Part shown: piece by piece, positions 43,270 to 54,800 of the stretch
How positions within the stretch are numbered: the first letter of the stretch is position 1
How the letters are laid out: each line of letters opens with the position of its first letter
Origin: Eubacterium sp.
GTDB taxonomy: Bacteria > Bacillota > Clostridia > Lachnospirales > Lachnospiraceae
DNA: 64,000 nt
Assembly (NCBI GenBank): GCA_022794015.1
Contig: JAAWDZ010000029.1
Coordinates: 1-64,000, forward strand
Direction of reading: 5' to 3'
The notes under the pieces: generated by a model
Database searches by the model: none
What the model was told of the DNA's origin: nothing
The model's input: the letters and a program-made list of their open reading frames with translations, nothing else
Translations under genes and position numbers: made by a program

Positions 43270-45666
43270 TCACTCCTGATATCGGATCCGCTCCACTAAA
43301 GATTCCTTTTTTACATTTTTGCTCAGCACAAACGCCAAAACAATTTGCAGCGCCAGTATTCCAACGATAAGTATGCAAAGCTCTAAAACAGGCACATGGT
43401 ATTCAAACAGTCCGATAATGCCTTCTTCTTTGCAGTAGCAAAACGCAAGGTATCCGAGCAGATTGCCCAGAAGCAGTGAAATGAAAAGCGTTCCTGTCGT
43501 AAACACCAGTCCTTCCAGCTGCAGCATCTGGTTTAACTGCCGGTTGCTCATGCCGATGGCCTGCAGAATTCCAAATTCCCGCTTCCTCGTCAGAATATTG
43601 GTCACCATGGTATTGGCCATGTTCATAAACCCAATCAGGGTTAAAATGATTAAAAAAGTATAACATCCGTTCCGTGTAAACGAAATAAAAAGGTTCGTGA
43701 GAGAAAGCGTATCGGAATAGGTGGTCATTTCGAGATGATCTGTTGCGGCTACAAGCTGTTCGAGCTGCTCTCTTACGGCCGCTTCGTTTCTTCTGTCACA
43801 GTCTACAAAGACAATGCTTGTCATATCCTCTGTGATACCGAGCTTTTCAAAGGTATCTTCTGTGATAGTGTAGGAGGCGTCGTTGGAGTGTCCGCAGCTT
43901 CCCGTAACAGGCGCCGAAAACGGAATTTTTCTGTCGCCGTCTAATAGTTCTCCGGAAAACGTATCGCCAATGCTGTATTCGCTGTCCATAAAGTGATCCC
44001 ACATATAAATGATGCCGTCCTGACTGGCCGTATTCTGATAATCTACGATACCGCGCTCGGCATTTCGCTCAAGCCAGGCGAACTCTTCCCTGGAAACGAC
44101 GACAATGCTGGTGTACAGGCTTTCTCCTGTGTTTTCGTTTGTTTCGTAAAAGGGAATTTGCTTTCTGGTCCGTACCTCGGTGACGCCTTCCATGGATTTT
44201 AACTGATTGAGGAAGGCTTCGTTCAGAGGATTTTGCTTCTGGATCTCGTTCATGTTGTTTTCCGGGTAGGTGGCGTCGTTTATAGCGCAGTCGAGCTCTA
44301 TACGGAACCTGCCATATTCCAAATCCTCCCTGGCCTGTCTGCCGGCATCCATGTTTCCGACGATATTAGCAATTATAACAAGGAGAACGCACGATAAGCC
44401 CATGGTGAGAATGGTAGTGACCGTCCTTTTTTTATGCAGGGTGAGGTTTGACATGGTAAGGGCAAATACCGTGACGGATGTATGGCCTTTTCGGGTATGC
44501 TCTCTGCCTCCGGCTTCGTAGCGGATGGCTTCAATGGGAGATGCCTTTGCTGCCAGCCGCAGCGGTTTTTGAATGGATATTAAAACTGTGCCAAGGGACA
44601 GAGCTGCCACGCCAAATGCCAGCGGCAGGGAAAATATCGGAGAGGTAATCCTCAGAAAGGTATGCAGCGCTATTTTTAAAAGTACGGCGCCAAGTGTGAT
44701 GCCGGCAGGGATCGAGAAAACGGAAAGCAAAAGCCCTTCCTTTATCACCAGCTGCTTTAGCTGCCGCCTGCCTGCGCCCAGCGCCTTTAAGCGTCCGTAT
44801 TCCCGGATTTTCTGGATGATGGCAACATGGAATATATTGTAAATGACCAGCGCGGAAACGATGACAATGATCAGGATGATGCAAAAGCCAAAGGCAAGCA
44901 CCTCCGTATCCGGATCCAGAGTCCATTTCAGGTAATTTGAGTTGATGCTTACCTGCGTTTCCTTAAAGCCAAGCTCTTCGGCGAGCATCTGGATTTTTTG
45001 TTCCATCTGACTGGCCCGTAAACCCTCTTCATTGATCACCTGAAAGCCGGCATAAATGTTCCGTTCGCCTGGGTCCGGAAGGTTCGCATCCAAAAACGCA
45101 TCTGAAACATAGGCGGAATAACGCCTGGCCAGCCGGTTGGATTCAGAGGAAGGTAAAAATCCACTGATGGTAAATTCCTGATTCAGAATTTTTCCTTCGC
45201 CGCCGATGCGCAGCGAAAGAGTGACGGTATCGCCGACATTCGGATCCGGAAAGCCCTGCGCCTGGAAAAAATCCCGTTGGGCGAGAATTTCGTTTTGGGC
45301 ATGGGGATACTGGCCGGATTCGATATTAAAATGAGACAGCTTACGCATGACCGAATCCGTGCAATAATAACTAAGGTGATAACCTTTTAAGCTTCCCTCT
45401 GCGGCGTAGGTCTGCAGGCCGATATTGTGAAACTGGGCGTGCAGCTTTAAAGCTTTTATCTGTTCCGGCGAGATGTGACTGAAAACGCCGTAATGCTCGC
45501 CGTAGTCCTCCGCGGCATGCGCCTTATTGTTCTGGATCATGGCATTGCAGCCAAAAAGAATGAGGGTGATGAGCGCCGTGGTCAGAAAAATAGCAATTCC
45601 GGACAAAAGGGCCCGGCTCTTATCTGTTTTTAAACTGCCAAATGCCAGCTTTGTCGTTGTTTTCAT
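43270..45666 (-). CDS. ABC transporter permease with two FtsX domains
   Basis: This 798-aa protein has a first membrane helix (about 20-42), a large extracellular domain (about 45-250), three helices (about 260-370), another helix near 420, a second extracellular domain (about 440-650) and three terminal helices. This is the duplicated FtsX/MacB-type layout of exporters for peptides or antimicrobial compounds. GYSxLKALGAGR-type and EFGILQAIGMSNRQL coupling segments follow the helices. The stop codon of the ATPase gene and its ATG are adjacent, so the pair forms one transporter. Confidence 0.9.
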   Translation of the reverse strand: MKTTTKLAFGSLKTDKSRALLSGIAIFLTTALITLILFGCNAMIQNNKAHAAEDYGEHYGVFSHISPEQIKALKLHAQFHNIGLQTYAAEGSLKGYHLSYYCTDSVMRKLSHFNIESGQYPHAQNEILAQRDFFQAQGFPDPNVGDTVTLSLRIGGEGKILNQEFTISGFLPSSESNRLARRYSAYVSDAFLDANLPDPGERNIYAGFQVINEEGLRASQMEQKIQMLAEELGFKETQVSINSNYLKWTLDPDTEVLAFGFCIILIIVIVSALVIYNIFHVAIIQKIREYGRLKALGAGRRQLKQLVIKEGLLLSVFSIPAGITLGAVLLKIALHTFLRITSPIFSLPLAFGVAALSLGTVLISIQKPLRLAAKASPIEAIRYEAGGREHTRKGHTSVTVFALTMSNLTLHKKRTVTTILTMGLSCVLLVIIANIVGNMDAGRQAREDLEYGRFRIELDCAINDATYPENNMNEIQKQNPLNEAFLNQLKSMEGVTEVRTRKQIPFYETNENTGESLYTSIVVVSREEFAWLERNAERGIVDYQNTASQDGIIYMWDHFMDSEYSIGDTFSGELLDGDRKIPFSAPVTGSCGHSNDASYTITEDTFEKLGITEDMTSIVFVDCDRRNEAAVREQLEQLVAATDHLEMTTYSDTLSLTNLFISFTRNGCYTFLIILTLIGFMNMANTMVTNILTRKREFGILQAIGMSNRQLNQMLQLEGLVFTTGTLFISLLLGNLLGYLAFCYCKEEGIIGLFEYHVPVLELCILIVGILALQIVLAFVLSKNVKKESLVERIRYQE

Positions 45667-46356
45667 TTAAGACACCGCCTTTCCACTGTCGCTTATGACA
45701 CGGCCGTCCTCAATCAGCAGAATACGGTCTGCCATTTGTGCCAGTTCCTCGTCATGTGTAATCATCATTAAGGTCTGGCCGTATTTTTTGACCGACGTTT
45801 TCAACAGGCTCATGACCTCTAAGCTGGTCTTGCTGTCCAGGTTTCCAGTCGGCTCGTCCGCTAAAATAATGTCCGGTTTGGCGGCCAGTGCCCGTGCAAT
45901 GGCCACTCGCTGCTGCTGCCCGCCGGAGAGGGTGTTGGGCATGCTGTTTCTTTTGTCTTTCAGGTTGAGAACGCGTAAAATGTCTTCCAGAAAGGGAATG
46001 TCTGCTTTGCGCCCGTCCAGTCCGAGCGGCAGCACAATATTTTCCCATACATTGATAGAGGTGATAAGGTTAAACGACTGGAAAACAAAGCCGATTTTGC
46101 GTCGGCGGAATGTGGCAAGCTGCTCTTCCTTTAATGAAAAAATATCTTTGCCGCCGATGATTACTTTTCCCTCAGTCGGGGAATCCAGTCCTCCGAGCAG
46201 GTGCAGAAGCGTAGATTTTCCGGAGCCGGATTTACCCACGACGGCGATAAATTCGCCCTGCTCCACGGTGATATTCGTATGATCTACGGCTTTTATCATA
46301 TTTTCGTTTTTGCCGTAATATTTACAAAGATTTTCTGTGTGTAAAATAGTCTGCAT
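45667..46356 (-). CDS. ABC transporter ATP-binding protein (LolD/MacB type)
   Basis: This 229-aa ATPase has Walker A GKSGSGKSTL, Q-loop FVFQSFNLI, signature LSGGQQQRVAIARAL, Walker B IILADEPTGNLDS and the switch histidine MITHDEEL. The start ATG 46356 has AGGAGG 8 nt upstream; the ORF track begins 49 codons too early. It energises the adjacent FtsX-type permease. The gap before it carries a TTACA-N4-TGTAA box. Confidence 0.95.
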   Translation of the reverse strand: MQTILHTENLCKYYGKNENMIKAVDHTNITVEQGEFIAVVGKSGSGKSTLLHLLGGLDSPTEGKVIIGGKDIFSLKEEQLATFRRRKIGFVFQSFNLITSINVWENIVLPLGLDGRKADIPFLEDILRVLNLKDKRNSMPNTLSGGQQQRVAIARALAAKPDIILADEPTGNLDSKTSLEVMSLLKTSVKKYGQTLMMITHDEELAQMADRILLIEDGRVISDSGKAVS

Positions 46357-46445
46357 GATGATACCTCCTGTTTGCTGATAAGATTCCTTTCGGTTTACTA
46401 TAAGAGATGAATCTTTCAAATGGCTTTCAGGAGAAAAAAGAAAGC

Positions 46446-46459
46446 TTACAGATTTGTAA
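46446..46459. promoter_or_regulatory. Candidate response-regulator box TTACA-N4-TGTAA
   Basis: TTACAGATTTGTAA fits the TNACA-N4-TGTAA binding motif known for BceR-type regulators of peptide-antibiotic ABC transporters. It lies between the kinase stop codon and the ABC gene, with CTTATAGT further downstream on the minus strand as possible -10. Confidence 0.55.
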
Positions 46460-46465
46460 GGGTGA

Positions 46466-47701
46466 TTACGCTTTTGGCAGCTGCAGTGAAAATACGCTGC
46501 CATGCTGCCTGCCTGTTTTGGAGCTCACAAAAATCGTCCCGTTTTGTTTCTCTACAATTTTCCTTGCCAGATAAAGACCGACGCCGGAGCCTTCCAAATC
46601 GCGCACGTCTCTGCCGCGGTAAAAACGTTTGAAAATCTTATGCCATTCGTCCTTTGGAATCCCAATGCCATTGTCTTCAATAGAAATACGGATATAGCTT
46701 GTCAGCTCGTCTGCACGGATAACGATTTTCGAATGTCTGCCGCTGTATTTGACGGCGTTGTCCAAAAGGTTTACCAGAACCTCGGCAGTCCACTTTTTAT
46801 CATGTAAAACGGGAACTGTTTCCGAACAGGTATCCTCGGTCATTTCAATGGAAATCTGTTTGTCTGCGGCTTTTTCATACAGGCGGCTGACTGCGGAAAG
46901 GATTGTCTCTTTGATCGGAGAGGGTTCTGGGTGAATTTGGATCATGCCTTTTTCCAAACGGGAAACGCCGACAAGCGATGCAGTCAGATTTTCCAGGCAG
47001 TCGAGCTGGTGCGTGCAGGCCGCAAAAAATTCCTGCCGCTCTGTATCGGCCATGTCCTCGCAGGACAGCAGCTCAATGCTTGTTTTTAAGGCGGCAACAG
47101 GGGTTTTTAACTGATGGGAAATGTCGGTCACCAGGGCTTTGGTGTGTTCCTTTTCCTGCTGCATCTGCAGGCGGTCAGCCTGAATTTGTTTTTGCAGGGA
47201 AACCATCCGGGCGTGTAACGCATCATTTAAGACAGGATCGGAAAAGTCCAAATCCGCAGCTTCTGTCGTCTGAAGACGGCACAGCATATGCTCCAGAGAG
47301 AAAATCCGGGCATTGTCCCGTTTGTTGTACAGAACGAAAAGCAGGCAGAGCAGGAACAGAATGAAGACGTCAAAGAGAATGGAGCCGGCAAGAATCCGGT
47401 TTTTTGCGGCAGAGTATTTCTGATCCCATATGGTTTGTGTCTGCGTGGTGTAGCCGTTTTCGGCCATACGGTCCGCGCCTGCCTTAAGAAAGGTTTCATC
47501 CGGGGATTCTTTCAGCCATTTTAAAAGAGCTTCCCCGGATTCGTTCCCGGCCGCAATGCCGGATATGATAATCTCTGTCTGGCTGTAGGCGTCATTTAGC
47601 TCTTCTAACAGAAGTTTGTCTGCCAAAACGGTAAGCAGGACAGAAAAGACGCCTGCCAGAAATAAATAACCGATTATACCTGTTCTGTTTCGTAATCCCA
47701 T
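46466..47701 (-). CDS. Sensor histidine kinase paired with the OmpR-type regulator
   Basis: This 411-aa kinase has two membrane helices (about 8-28 and 103-124) around an extracellular domain of about 75 residues, a linker, HisKA with DISHQLKTPVAAL (His196) and HATPase with NLLDNAVKYSG, EDNGIGIP and GSGVGLYLARKI. The extracellular part is too long for a classical BceS intramembrane sensor, so signal input may differ. It overlaps the regulator gene by 28 nt and is followed after 110 nt by the ABC exporter. Confidence 0.92.
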   Translation of the reverse strand: MGLRNRTGIIGYLFLAGVFSVLLTVLADKLLLEELNDAYSQTEIIISGIAAGNESGEALLKWLKESPDETFLKAGADRMAENGYTTQTQTIWDQKYSAAKNRILAGSILFDVFILFLLCLLFVLYNKRDNARIFSLEHMLCRLQTTEAADLDFSDPVLNDALHARMVSLQKQIQADRLQMQQEKEHTKALVTDISHQLKTPVAALKTSIELLSCEDMADTERQEFFAACTHQLDCLENLTASLVGVSRLEKGMIQIHPEPSPIKETILSAVSRLYEKAADKQISIEMTEDTCSETVPVLHDKKWTAEVLVNLLDNAVKYSGRHSKIVIRADELTSYIRISIEDNGIGIPKDEWHKIFKRFYRGRDVRDLEGSGVGLYLARKIVEKQNGTIFVSSKTGRQHGSVFSLQLPKA

Positions 47702-48384
47702 ACATACCCCATTCCGCGGATGTTTTTAATTATGCGTTTTTCCGCTGTGTCGTTTATTTTTTCACGCAGACGCCGTATGTTTACGGCAACCGTATTATCA
47801 TCTACAAAATTTCCGTCCGAATCAAACATCTGCTCTAAAATCTGTTTTTTGGATAAAATCTGTTTGGGATGGCTCAAAAAAAGCTGCAGCAGGCGGTATT
47901 CGTTCCTGGTCAGCTCTACAGGCTGTCCGTCTACCAGAAGCTGCATCTCACCCGGACAATATGTAAGCCTGCCCGAACGGATAACGGCGGATTTTGCGTG
48001 CCTGGACAGGGAGAGGTTTTCAATGCGTTTGAAAACAGAATGAACTTTAGACATTAAAACGGCAAGGCTAAACGGTTTGGTGATGTAGTCGTCCGCACCT
48101 GTTTCATAGCCCATAACAATGTCCAGCTCCGTATCCATTGCCGTCAGGAATATAAATTGTACGCTGCTTTGCAGCTCTTCGCGAATGTATTTGCAGAAAT
48201 CCAGACCGCTGCCGTCGGGAAGCATAATGTCGCAGAGGATCAGGTGGACAGTCTGGGACAAAAACTTCCGGCTGGCATCGTGTATGGTGCTGCATGCAAT
48301 GACATGGTAGCCGTCTTTTTCCAGCTTGAACCGGATGCCGCGGCGCAGGGCATCTTCATCTTCTAATAATAGAATTGTGTACAT
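47674..48384 (-). CDS. OmpR/PhoB-type response regulator
   Basis: This 236-aa regulator has a receiver (about 1-118) with phospho-acceptor aspartate in LILCDIMLPDGSG and switch lysine in ITKPFSLA, and a C-terminal winged helix (about 135-230; LTRNEYRLLQLFLSHPKQILSKKQI, VAVNIRRLREKI). It heads the minus-strand run regulator, kinase, ABC ATPase, permease. It probably binds the TTACA-N4-TGTAA box before the exporter genes. Confidence 0.94.
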   Translation of the reverse strand: MYTILLLEDEDALRRGIRFKLEKDGYHVIACSTIHDASRKFLSQTVHLILCDIMLPDGSGLDFCKYIREELQSSVQFIFLTAMDTELDIVMGYETGADDYITKPFSLAVLMSKVHSVFKRIENLSLSRHAKSAVIRSGRLTYCPGEMQLLVDGQPVELTRNEYRLLQLFLSHPKQILSKKQILEQMFDSDGNFVDDNTVAVNIRRLREKINDTAEKRIIKNIRGMGYVWDYETEQV

Positions 48385-48557
48385 AAAAGCACTCCGTTTC
48401 GTATGATAGTGTGTGTAGATTCGGGCATTGATACTGTTTTGTACTTTTTACTGTTGTATTTTCTCGCTTATCACTTTCTGTTTACTAATGTCCTTAATTC
48501 ATATCAGTACATTTCCTCTTCCTATAAGTATATCCTTATGCCAAAAACCTGTCAAAT

Positions 48558-48690
48558 TCACACTGGTATGCTATCCTTCACACAAATCTCCATACCCGCC
48601 TGCGGATTGGGATATACGTCAAATCCCGGCAGTTCTTTCGCCCCTGCCTTAAATTTGTGAGCATTAAGAAGCGTGTACCAGAACAGCTTG
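48558..48690 (-). pseudogene. Possible C-terminal gene remnant
   Basis: In the 500-nt gap before the second beta-galactosidase, one minus-strand frame ends with a protein-like stretch (YTLLNAHKFKAG.., ELPGFDVYPNPQAGMEICV) and then a stop. Upstream of it the frame becomes low-complexity and has no ribosome binding site. It may be the tail of a lost gene. Nothing else recognisable lies between 48385 and 48735. Confidence 0.25.
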
Positions 48691-48735
48691 TTTAAATTAT
48701 CGTACAAAATTGAAAAAGTTCTTATAATCCAAAAA

Positions 48736-48791
48736 TAGTCCCAAAATACAAAATATATTTCATATTTTTTTGGAATATATTGCAGTATAAT
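48736..48791 (+). promoter_or_regulatory. Promoter of the second beta-galactosidase with ATAGTCC element
   Basis: ATAGTCC (T of TCC at 48739) stands 47 bp before TATAAT (48786-48791), the same distance as in front of the sugar-binding protein gene at 56.6 kb. Sequence between is A/T runs. The leader is then about 90 nt long and ends in GATGGAGGAAAGG. Confidence 0.5.
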
Positions 48792-48887
48792 AATATCCGG
48801 GCTGATAGTACATGGGTATATTTGTCCCAAAAGAGACAGATGTCCCATGCAGTCCCATAATATTAAAGAAGATGGAGGAAAGGAAAA

Positions 48888-51800
48888 ATGAGAACAAAAC
48901 AGGCAAAGCAAAAAATGCGTTCTGTGCTTTCCCTATTCATGGCAGTTTGCATGATGGTAAGCATGTTTCATGTTCCGGTTCGGGCGGCTGAAACAGAAAC
49001 GCAGGAGAATTCCGGAATGAGCGGCGCATACCGGCTCTACAGTCCGCAGGATGGTACGCAGAGAATGGCGCCGGGATCAGATAACGCATCATTGGGCAAC
49101 ACGCTCTGGCTGTGGGAAATGGGCGCTACTGCCCCATATGACTGCGAATTATTCTGGTTTGAAGATGCCGGAGAAGGAAAGTACTACTGGTATTGCAAAC
49201 AGAGCGATGAACTGGTTATGCAGGCAGATGCTAAAGCAGTGAGCATGCAGGGTAAAGATACGTCGAATGACGCACAGAAATGGGAACTGGAAAAAGTAGA
49301 AGGTACTGAGGATCAGTATTATATAAAGAATGGCGCCCGGTATGTAAGCGCCGCTACGGATTATCATACACAGATTATTATGTCAGATGCGCCAAAAGCA
49401 TGGCGGTTTGCAAAACTGGAAGCGTCGATGACGTTAAACTTAAGCGGATCAGCAGCCAGGGTTGGAGACAGTGTGACGGCTGAGGTTGCATGTATTGATG
49501 AGAACGGGAATATGGCAGATGCTGCCGACGCTGTTTTTACAAGCAGTGATCCGGCTGTAGCAGAAGTGGAAGGGAATACAGTTATTGCGCACAAAGCCGG
49601 AACGGTTACGATTAAAGCGGAGCTGAACGGCTCAGTGGCTGAGACTGAGTTTACGGTGCTGGAGCCTTCGGCTGAATGGGGGAAGCTTTACCGTATTGAC
49701 AGTGTGCTGTTTGAAGGGTATCTGTTAGAGCCGGGCGCAGACAATGTAAGTGAAGGAGTTAACCTCTATTTGTGGAATAAAGGGCTCCAGGCGTCGCGTA
49801 TGTGGGTATTTACAGATGCCGGCGACGGTTATGTATACTGGCATCCGAGAACCAATACCGGCCTTGTAATGCAGAGCGGTGATATTGGGGCAGATGTTAC
49901 GATGCGTTCCTTTACAGGCGATGATTCGCAGAAATGGAAAATTGAAAAGGACGAAGAGTCCGGCAATTACAGGCTGCAGAACAAGGCTTCCGGCAAATAC
50001 GTCGGAACGGAAAATAATGCAAACTGGCAGCTTGCCAAAATGAGTGAGAAGGATGCTCCGTCTGCGCTTTGGATTCTGAATGAGCTGGAAGCAACGGTTT
50101 CTATAGATTTGGAAAGCTCATTCCTGCAGGTTGGCAGTTCTATGCAGGCAGAAGTGGCCTTAAGAGATGCTTCGGGCGCGGCAATGAAACATGAGGTTAC
50201 CTTATCCAGCAGTGATGAAACGGTAGCTTCTGTTTCAGGAAAAACCATTACGGGCGTAAAGGAAGGTTCTGCTGAGGTTACCGCGCATGCGGTGGTAGAC
50301 GGCAAGGAATATGCTTCCAATCCGATCCGGATTACGGTTATGGGAGACGAACCTGTTTTTACCGGTCTGGAATGGTACAAGGATATTGAAGCGGCACAGA
50401 AAAACAGGGAGCCGTCCCATGCGGATTTCATTCCGTATCAGGACGCTGCGACTGCTGCAGCCAGCGAAAAGAGCGCGTTGGATGAGGATGGCGCGGAAAA
50501 GAGTAATTTCTATCAGCTTCTGACACAGAAAGAGTGGGATTTTGCACTGGTGCATAATCCGGAAGAAGCAGATGCAGCAGATGAAAAGGGTTATCTTGCG
50601 GCGGAACTGCCTGAGGAAGCAAAAGCAGATTTTGCAAAGGAGTTTGTGCCGCATACATGGCAGACCTACCGCGATGAAAACGGTAAGTTTAAATATTTTG
50701 ACGAAGCAATTTATACGAACAGTATTTATCCGTGGGGAAGCGTAGCGGGGAATTATATTGATTATGACGATCCGCAGGCTCCGCTTACCTACAATCCGAT
50801 TGGATATTACAGGACAGAGTTTGATACGCCGGCGGATTGGGACGGACGCGAGATCTTTATTTCTCTGCAGGCTGTAAAATCTGCATATTACCTGTATGTA
50901 AACGGCAAACAGGTGGGTTATACGGAGGACAGCCACAGTGCGCATGATTTTAATATCACTCCGTACTTAAATGCAGCAGGACAGAAAAATACGCTGGCTG
51001 TGAAGGTATACCGCTGGTGTACCGGAAGTTATCTGGAGAATCAGGATTATATTCAGCAGAGCGGTATTATGCGCGACGTTTATCTGTATTCAAAAGACAA
51101 GAAAGCGGAGATTCGCGATTTCTTTGTACAGACTTCTTTTGCAGACAGGACAGATAAAAACAGCGATGTGACAATGACGGTGGATGTAGACGTCAGGAAT
51201 CTGACCAGCGAGACTGTTTCCGATTCATATACGGTAGACGTCAAGCTGTTAGATGAAAACGGAAAAACTGTAGGAACAGATACGATTACATATGGGAGCT
51301 TAAAGGCGCTGCAGGGCAAAAGCGGTGCAGATAATCCGGACGCTGCAGCAGCAGACGGCGAGAAAAAATTAAACTTAGGCGATCGGAAAACAGCCACCAT
51401 TGAGGTGAAAAACCCGAAGAAATGGTTCCCGGATACGCCTAACCTGTATATGGTTACCATTGAACTGAAGGACAAAAACGGAAAAGTGATAGAAGCAGCG
51501 GCGGATCAGGTTGGTTTCCGCGAGATTTATAAAATTGATATCAATGAAGCCGGACAGGAATCTATGCAGATTACCGGACAGAAGATTATTTTCCGCGGTG
51601 TGAACCGCCACGATATGAGCCTTGAAAACGGCAGCGCCATAGCCAGGCAGGAAATTATTGACGACATGAAACTGATGAAGCAGTTTAACGTCAATGCAGT
51701 ACGTACTTCTCACTATCCCAATGACAAGCTGTTATATGATTTGGCGGACGAGCTTGGAATTTTTGTCTATGCCGAGGCGAATGTAGAATCGCATTACGGA

Positions 51801-54800
51801 GCGTACAACGATCATGAGGTGGCGATTCCAGGAGAAGATGAACGCTGGGTAACCCCTGTAGTAGACAGGAATATGAATATGGTAGAGCTGTTGAAGAACC
51901 ATCCGTCAGTCATTGGCTGGTCCTTCGGAAATGAGGCGACTTATACCAAAATTGACTGGAATGATAAATATTGCTTCTGGGCAGCTTCCATGGCGATTCT
52001 GTCGCGAGATGCAAGCAGGCTGCGTATGTACGAGAGAGAATCAGACGGCTATTACCATCGTTATCAGAAGGATAAGGGAGCAGATCCCTGGGGAATGGAA
52101 ACCAGGAGCCGCAATATTGTAGACGTACACAGCACGCAGTATCCGGAAGCCAGCGCAGTAAAAAGATATGCAGAAAATACAGGCTATAAAATGCCGTATT
52201 TTGAGCAGGAATATGCTCATGCTATGGGTCAGTCTTTCGGAAGCTTCAATGAATTCTGGAAATTAAACCGTACCTATGACAATGTTCAGGGCGGATTTAT
52301 CTGGGATTGGATTGATCAGTCCTTAGAGACAACCAGAGAAGACGGCAATACCTTCTGGGGCTACGGCGGCGACTGGATTGACGGCAGCTCCAATGCCGAC
52401 GCATTCTGCGGAAACGGCCTGTTCTACGCAGATCGTACGCCGAGTGCAAAAGCTGTACAGATGCGCTATGACCACCAGCAGGTGAACTTTGTTCTGGAAA
52501 ACGAGAACGCTTCCGTAACAGACAATGTAATTAATGTAAAAGTAATAAACGAACTGGAAAATACAGATTTGTCAGCTTTTGATATCAAGTGGAGCCTGAC
52601 AAAGGATGATAAAGTAATCGGAAAAGGAACGGCTGCATTATCAACTGAAGGCATGAAGGGAAGCAAATTCGGGGAAGAAATGATTTCCATTGAGCTTCCA
52701 AAGGTAACGCCGGCTGCAGGAGACGTATATATGCTGGAGTTCTCCGTAGAAAATAAGGTAAAACCGGATTGGGACACCGAGGCGGTTCCTTATGATAACG
52801 TAGTTGCACACGAGCAGTTTGACCTGACGCCGGAAGAAGGGGAAAGGACGCCGTTATATTATGATTTAATGAAAACCTTTACCAAAGCAGAGGATACCGC
52901 CGCCGCGCTCCTCATAGAAGGCGTGACGTCCGCTGGAAAATCTTATTCTATGGAAATTGACAAGACAAGCGGAATAATTAAAAACTATAAGGTGGATGGA
53001 AAAGTAGTATTGGAGAAAGGGCCTGTGCCAAGCTTCTGGCGTGCGCAGAATTACAATGACACTCCGGTAAAATACGATTCCAAAATGCGTAATGCAGACG
53101 ATAGCATGACGCTTGCAAATGCGCTTAAGATTACAAAAGATGGAAGCAATAAGCATATTCGAATTGAAGCTAACGTTTCACTTCCGGTAGACGCAGATCA
53201 GAGCCTGGTATATGATATCTACGGCAATGGCGAAATTGTAGTAAGCAGTACATTTGCGCCAAAGAGCAATTTTGCTCCGGGTACGGCAGGACAATATGCA
53301 CTGCCTAAGGTTGGCGTTCGTATGACAGTAGCGCCGGGCTATGAGAATTTAGAATACTTTGGCCGCGGACCGGAAGATAACTATACGGACAGGAAAACAT
53401 CAAATGACGTTGGCGTATATCGCAGCACGGTTACGCAGCAGTTTGATGTGAAGCAGTTAAAACCGCAGGAAAACGGAAACCATACGGATGTGCGCTGGAC
53501 TTCGCTGACAGATGCAGATGGAAACGGACTTATGGTTACGGCAGACGGTACAATGGAAACCTCTGCGCTCCATGTGAAAGCAGAGAATATTAACAAGTCC
53601 ACGTATGATTATCCATATAATGATCAGAAAATCCGCCATTCTACAGAAGTAGAAATGGATGAACAGTCTTATTGGTGTATTGACACCATGCAGCGCGGCG
53701 TAAGCAATACAGGCTTCTTTAACCATATTCCGTTAGAGGGCTTCTATCCGACTACAAAGCAGAATGCTGACGGCAGCTACCCGGTTTATGCCAAGACATT
53801 CCGTATTACACCAGTTACGGCGGAAACCAACAAGATGGAACAGGGCAAGCTTGGTTTTACTGCAGCAGATATGGAATTAAATGATCTGCTCTCCGAATTA
53901 GAGCGTATGAAAGAGCAGTATGGAAACCTTCAGGAGGCATTTGGCAGCTTAAAGGCAGAATCGGATAAGATTGCAGGAATTCAGCAGGAAATTAAAAATC
54001 TGCAGGATGAAGCTGAAAAAATTACAGATCTGGAAGAAAAGACAAAGAAAATTGCTGAATTAGAAAGAAAGCTTAATGAATTAAAGCTTGAAACAGACAA
54101 GATTTCCGAGATGGAGCAGGAAATTGGGAAGATTTCTAAACTGGAAAGCGAACTGGCAGGTTTGAAACAGGAAGCAGAAAAGCTTTTGGGATATGAAGAA
54201 CAGATTAAACAGATAGAAGGTATCCAAAAGGATCTGGCTGCCATGAAGGAAGAAGCAGATCGGCTGACGAAACTGGAAGAGGAAGTTTCTAAGATCGAAG
54301 AACTGGAAAATGATATCAGGCAGATGAAAGCGGAAGCGGAAAAGATTGCTGGTTTACAGGCGGAGATTGAGAAACTGAAAGCAGAAGCTGAAAAAATTGC
54401 AAAATTAGAAGCGGAAGCAGCAAAAGCCGCTCAGATGCAGGCACAGATTACAGCGTTGGAAAAAGCGAAAGCCGAACTGGAAGCCAATATGAACAAAATT
54501 TTGGCTGAACTGATGAAAGACAAAGTATCTGGCGCGGTAAAGAAGGGCGATACTGTTACGGTTGGCAGCGTGAAATACCGCGTGACAAATGCCGAAAAGA
54601 AACTTGCAGAAGCATATGCGCCAAAATCAAAGAGCGCACGTTCCATTACGGTTGCAGCTACTGTCACGGTTAAGGGTGAGAAGTTTGCGGTAACCAGTAT
54701 AGCAGCAGGCGCATTCAAAAATATGAAAAAGCTGAAGAAGGCAACGATTGGCAAGAATGTGACAGCAATTGGCAAACGGGCTTTCTCAGGCGATAAGAAG

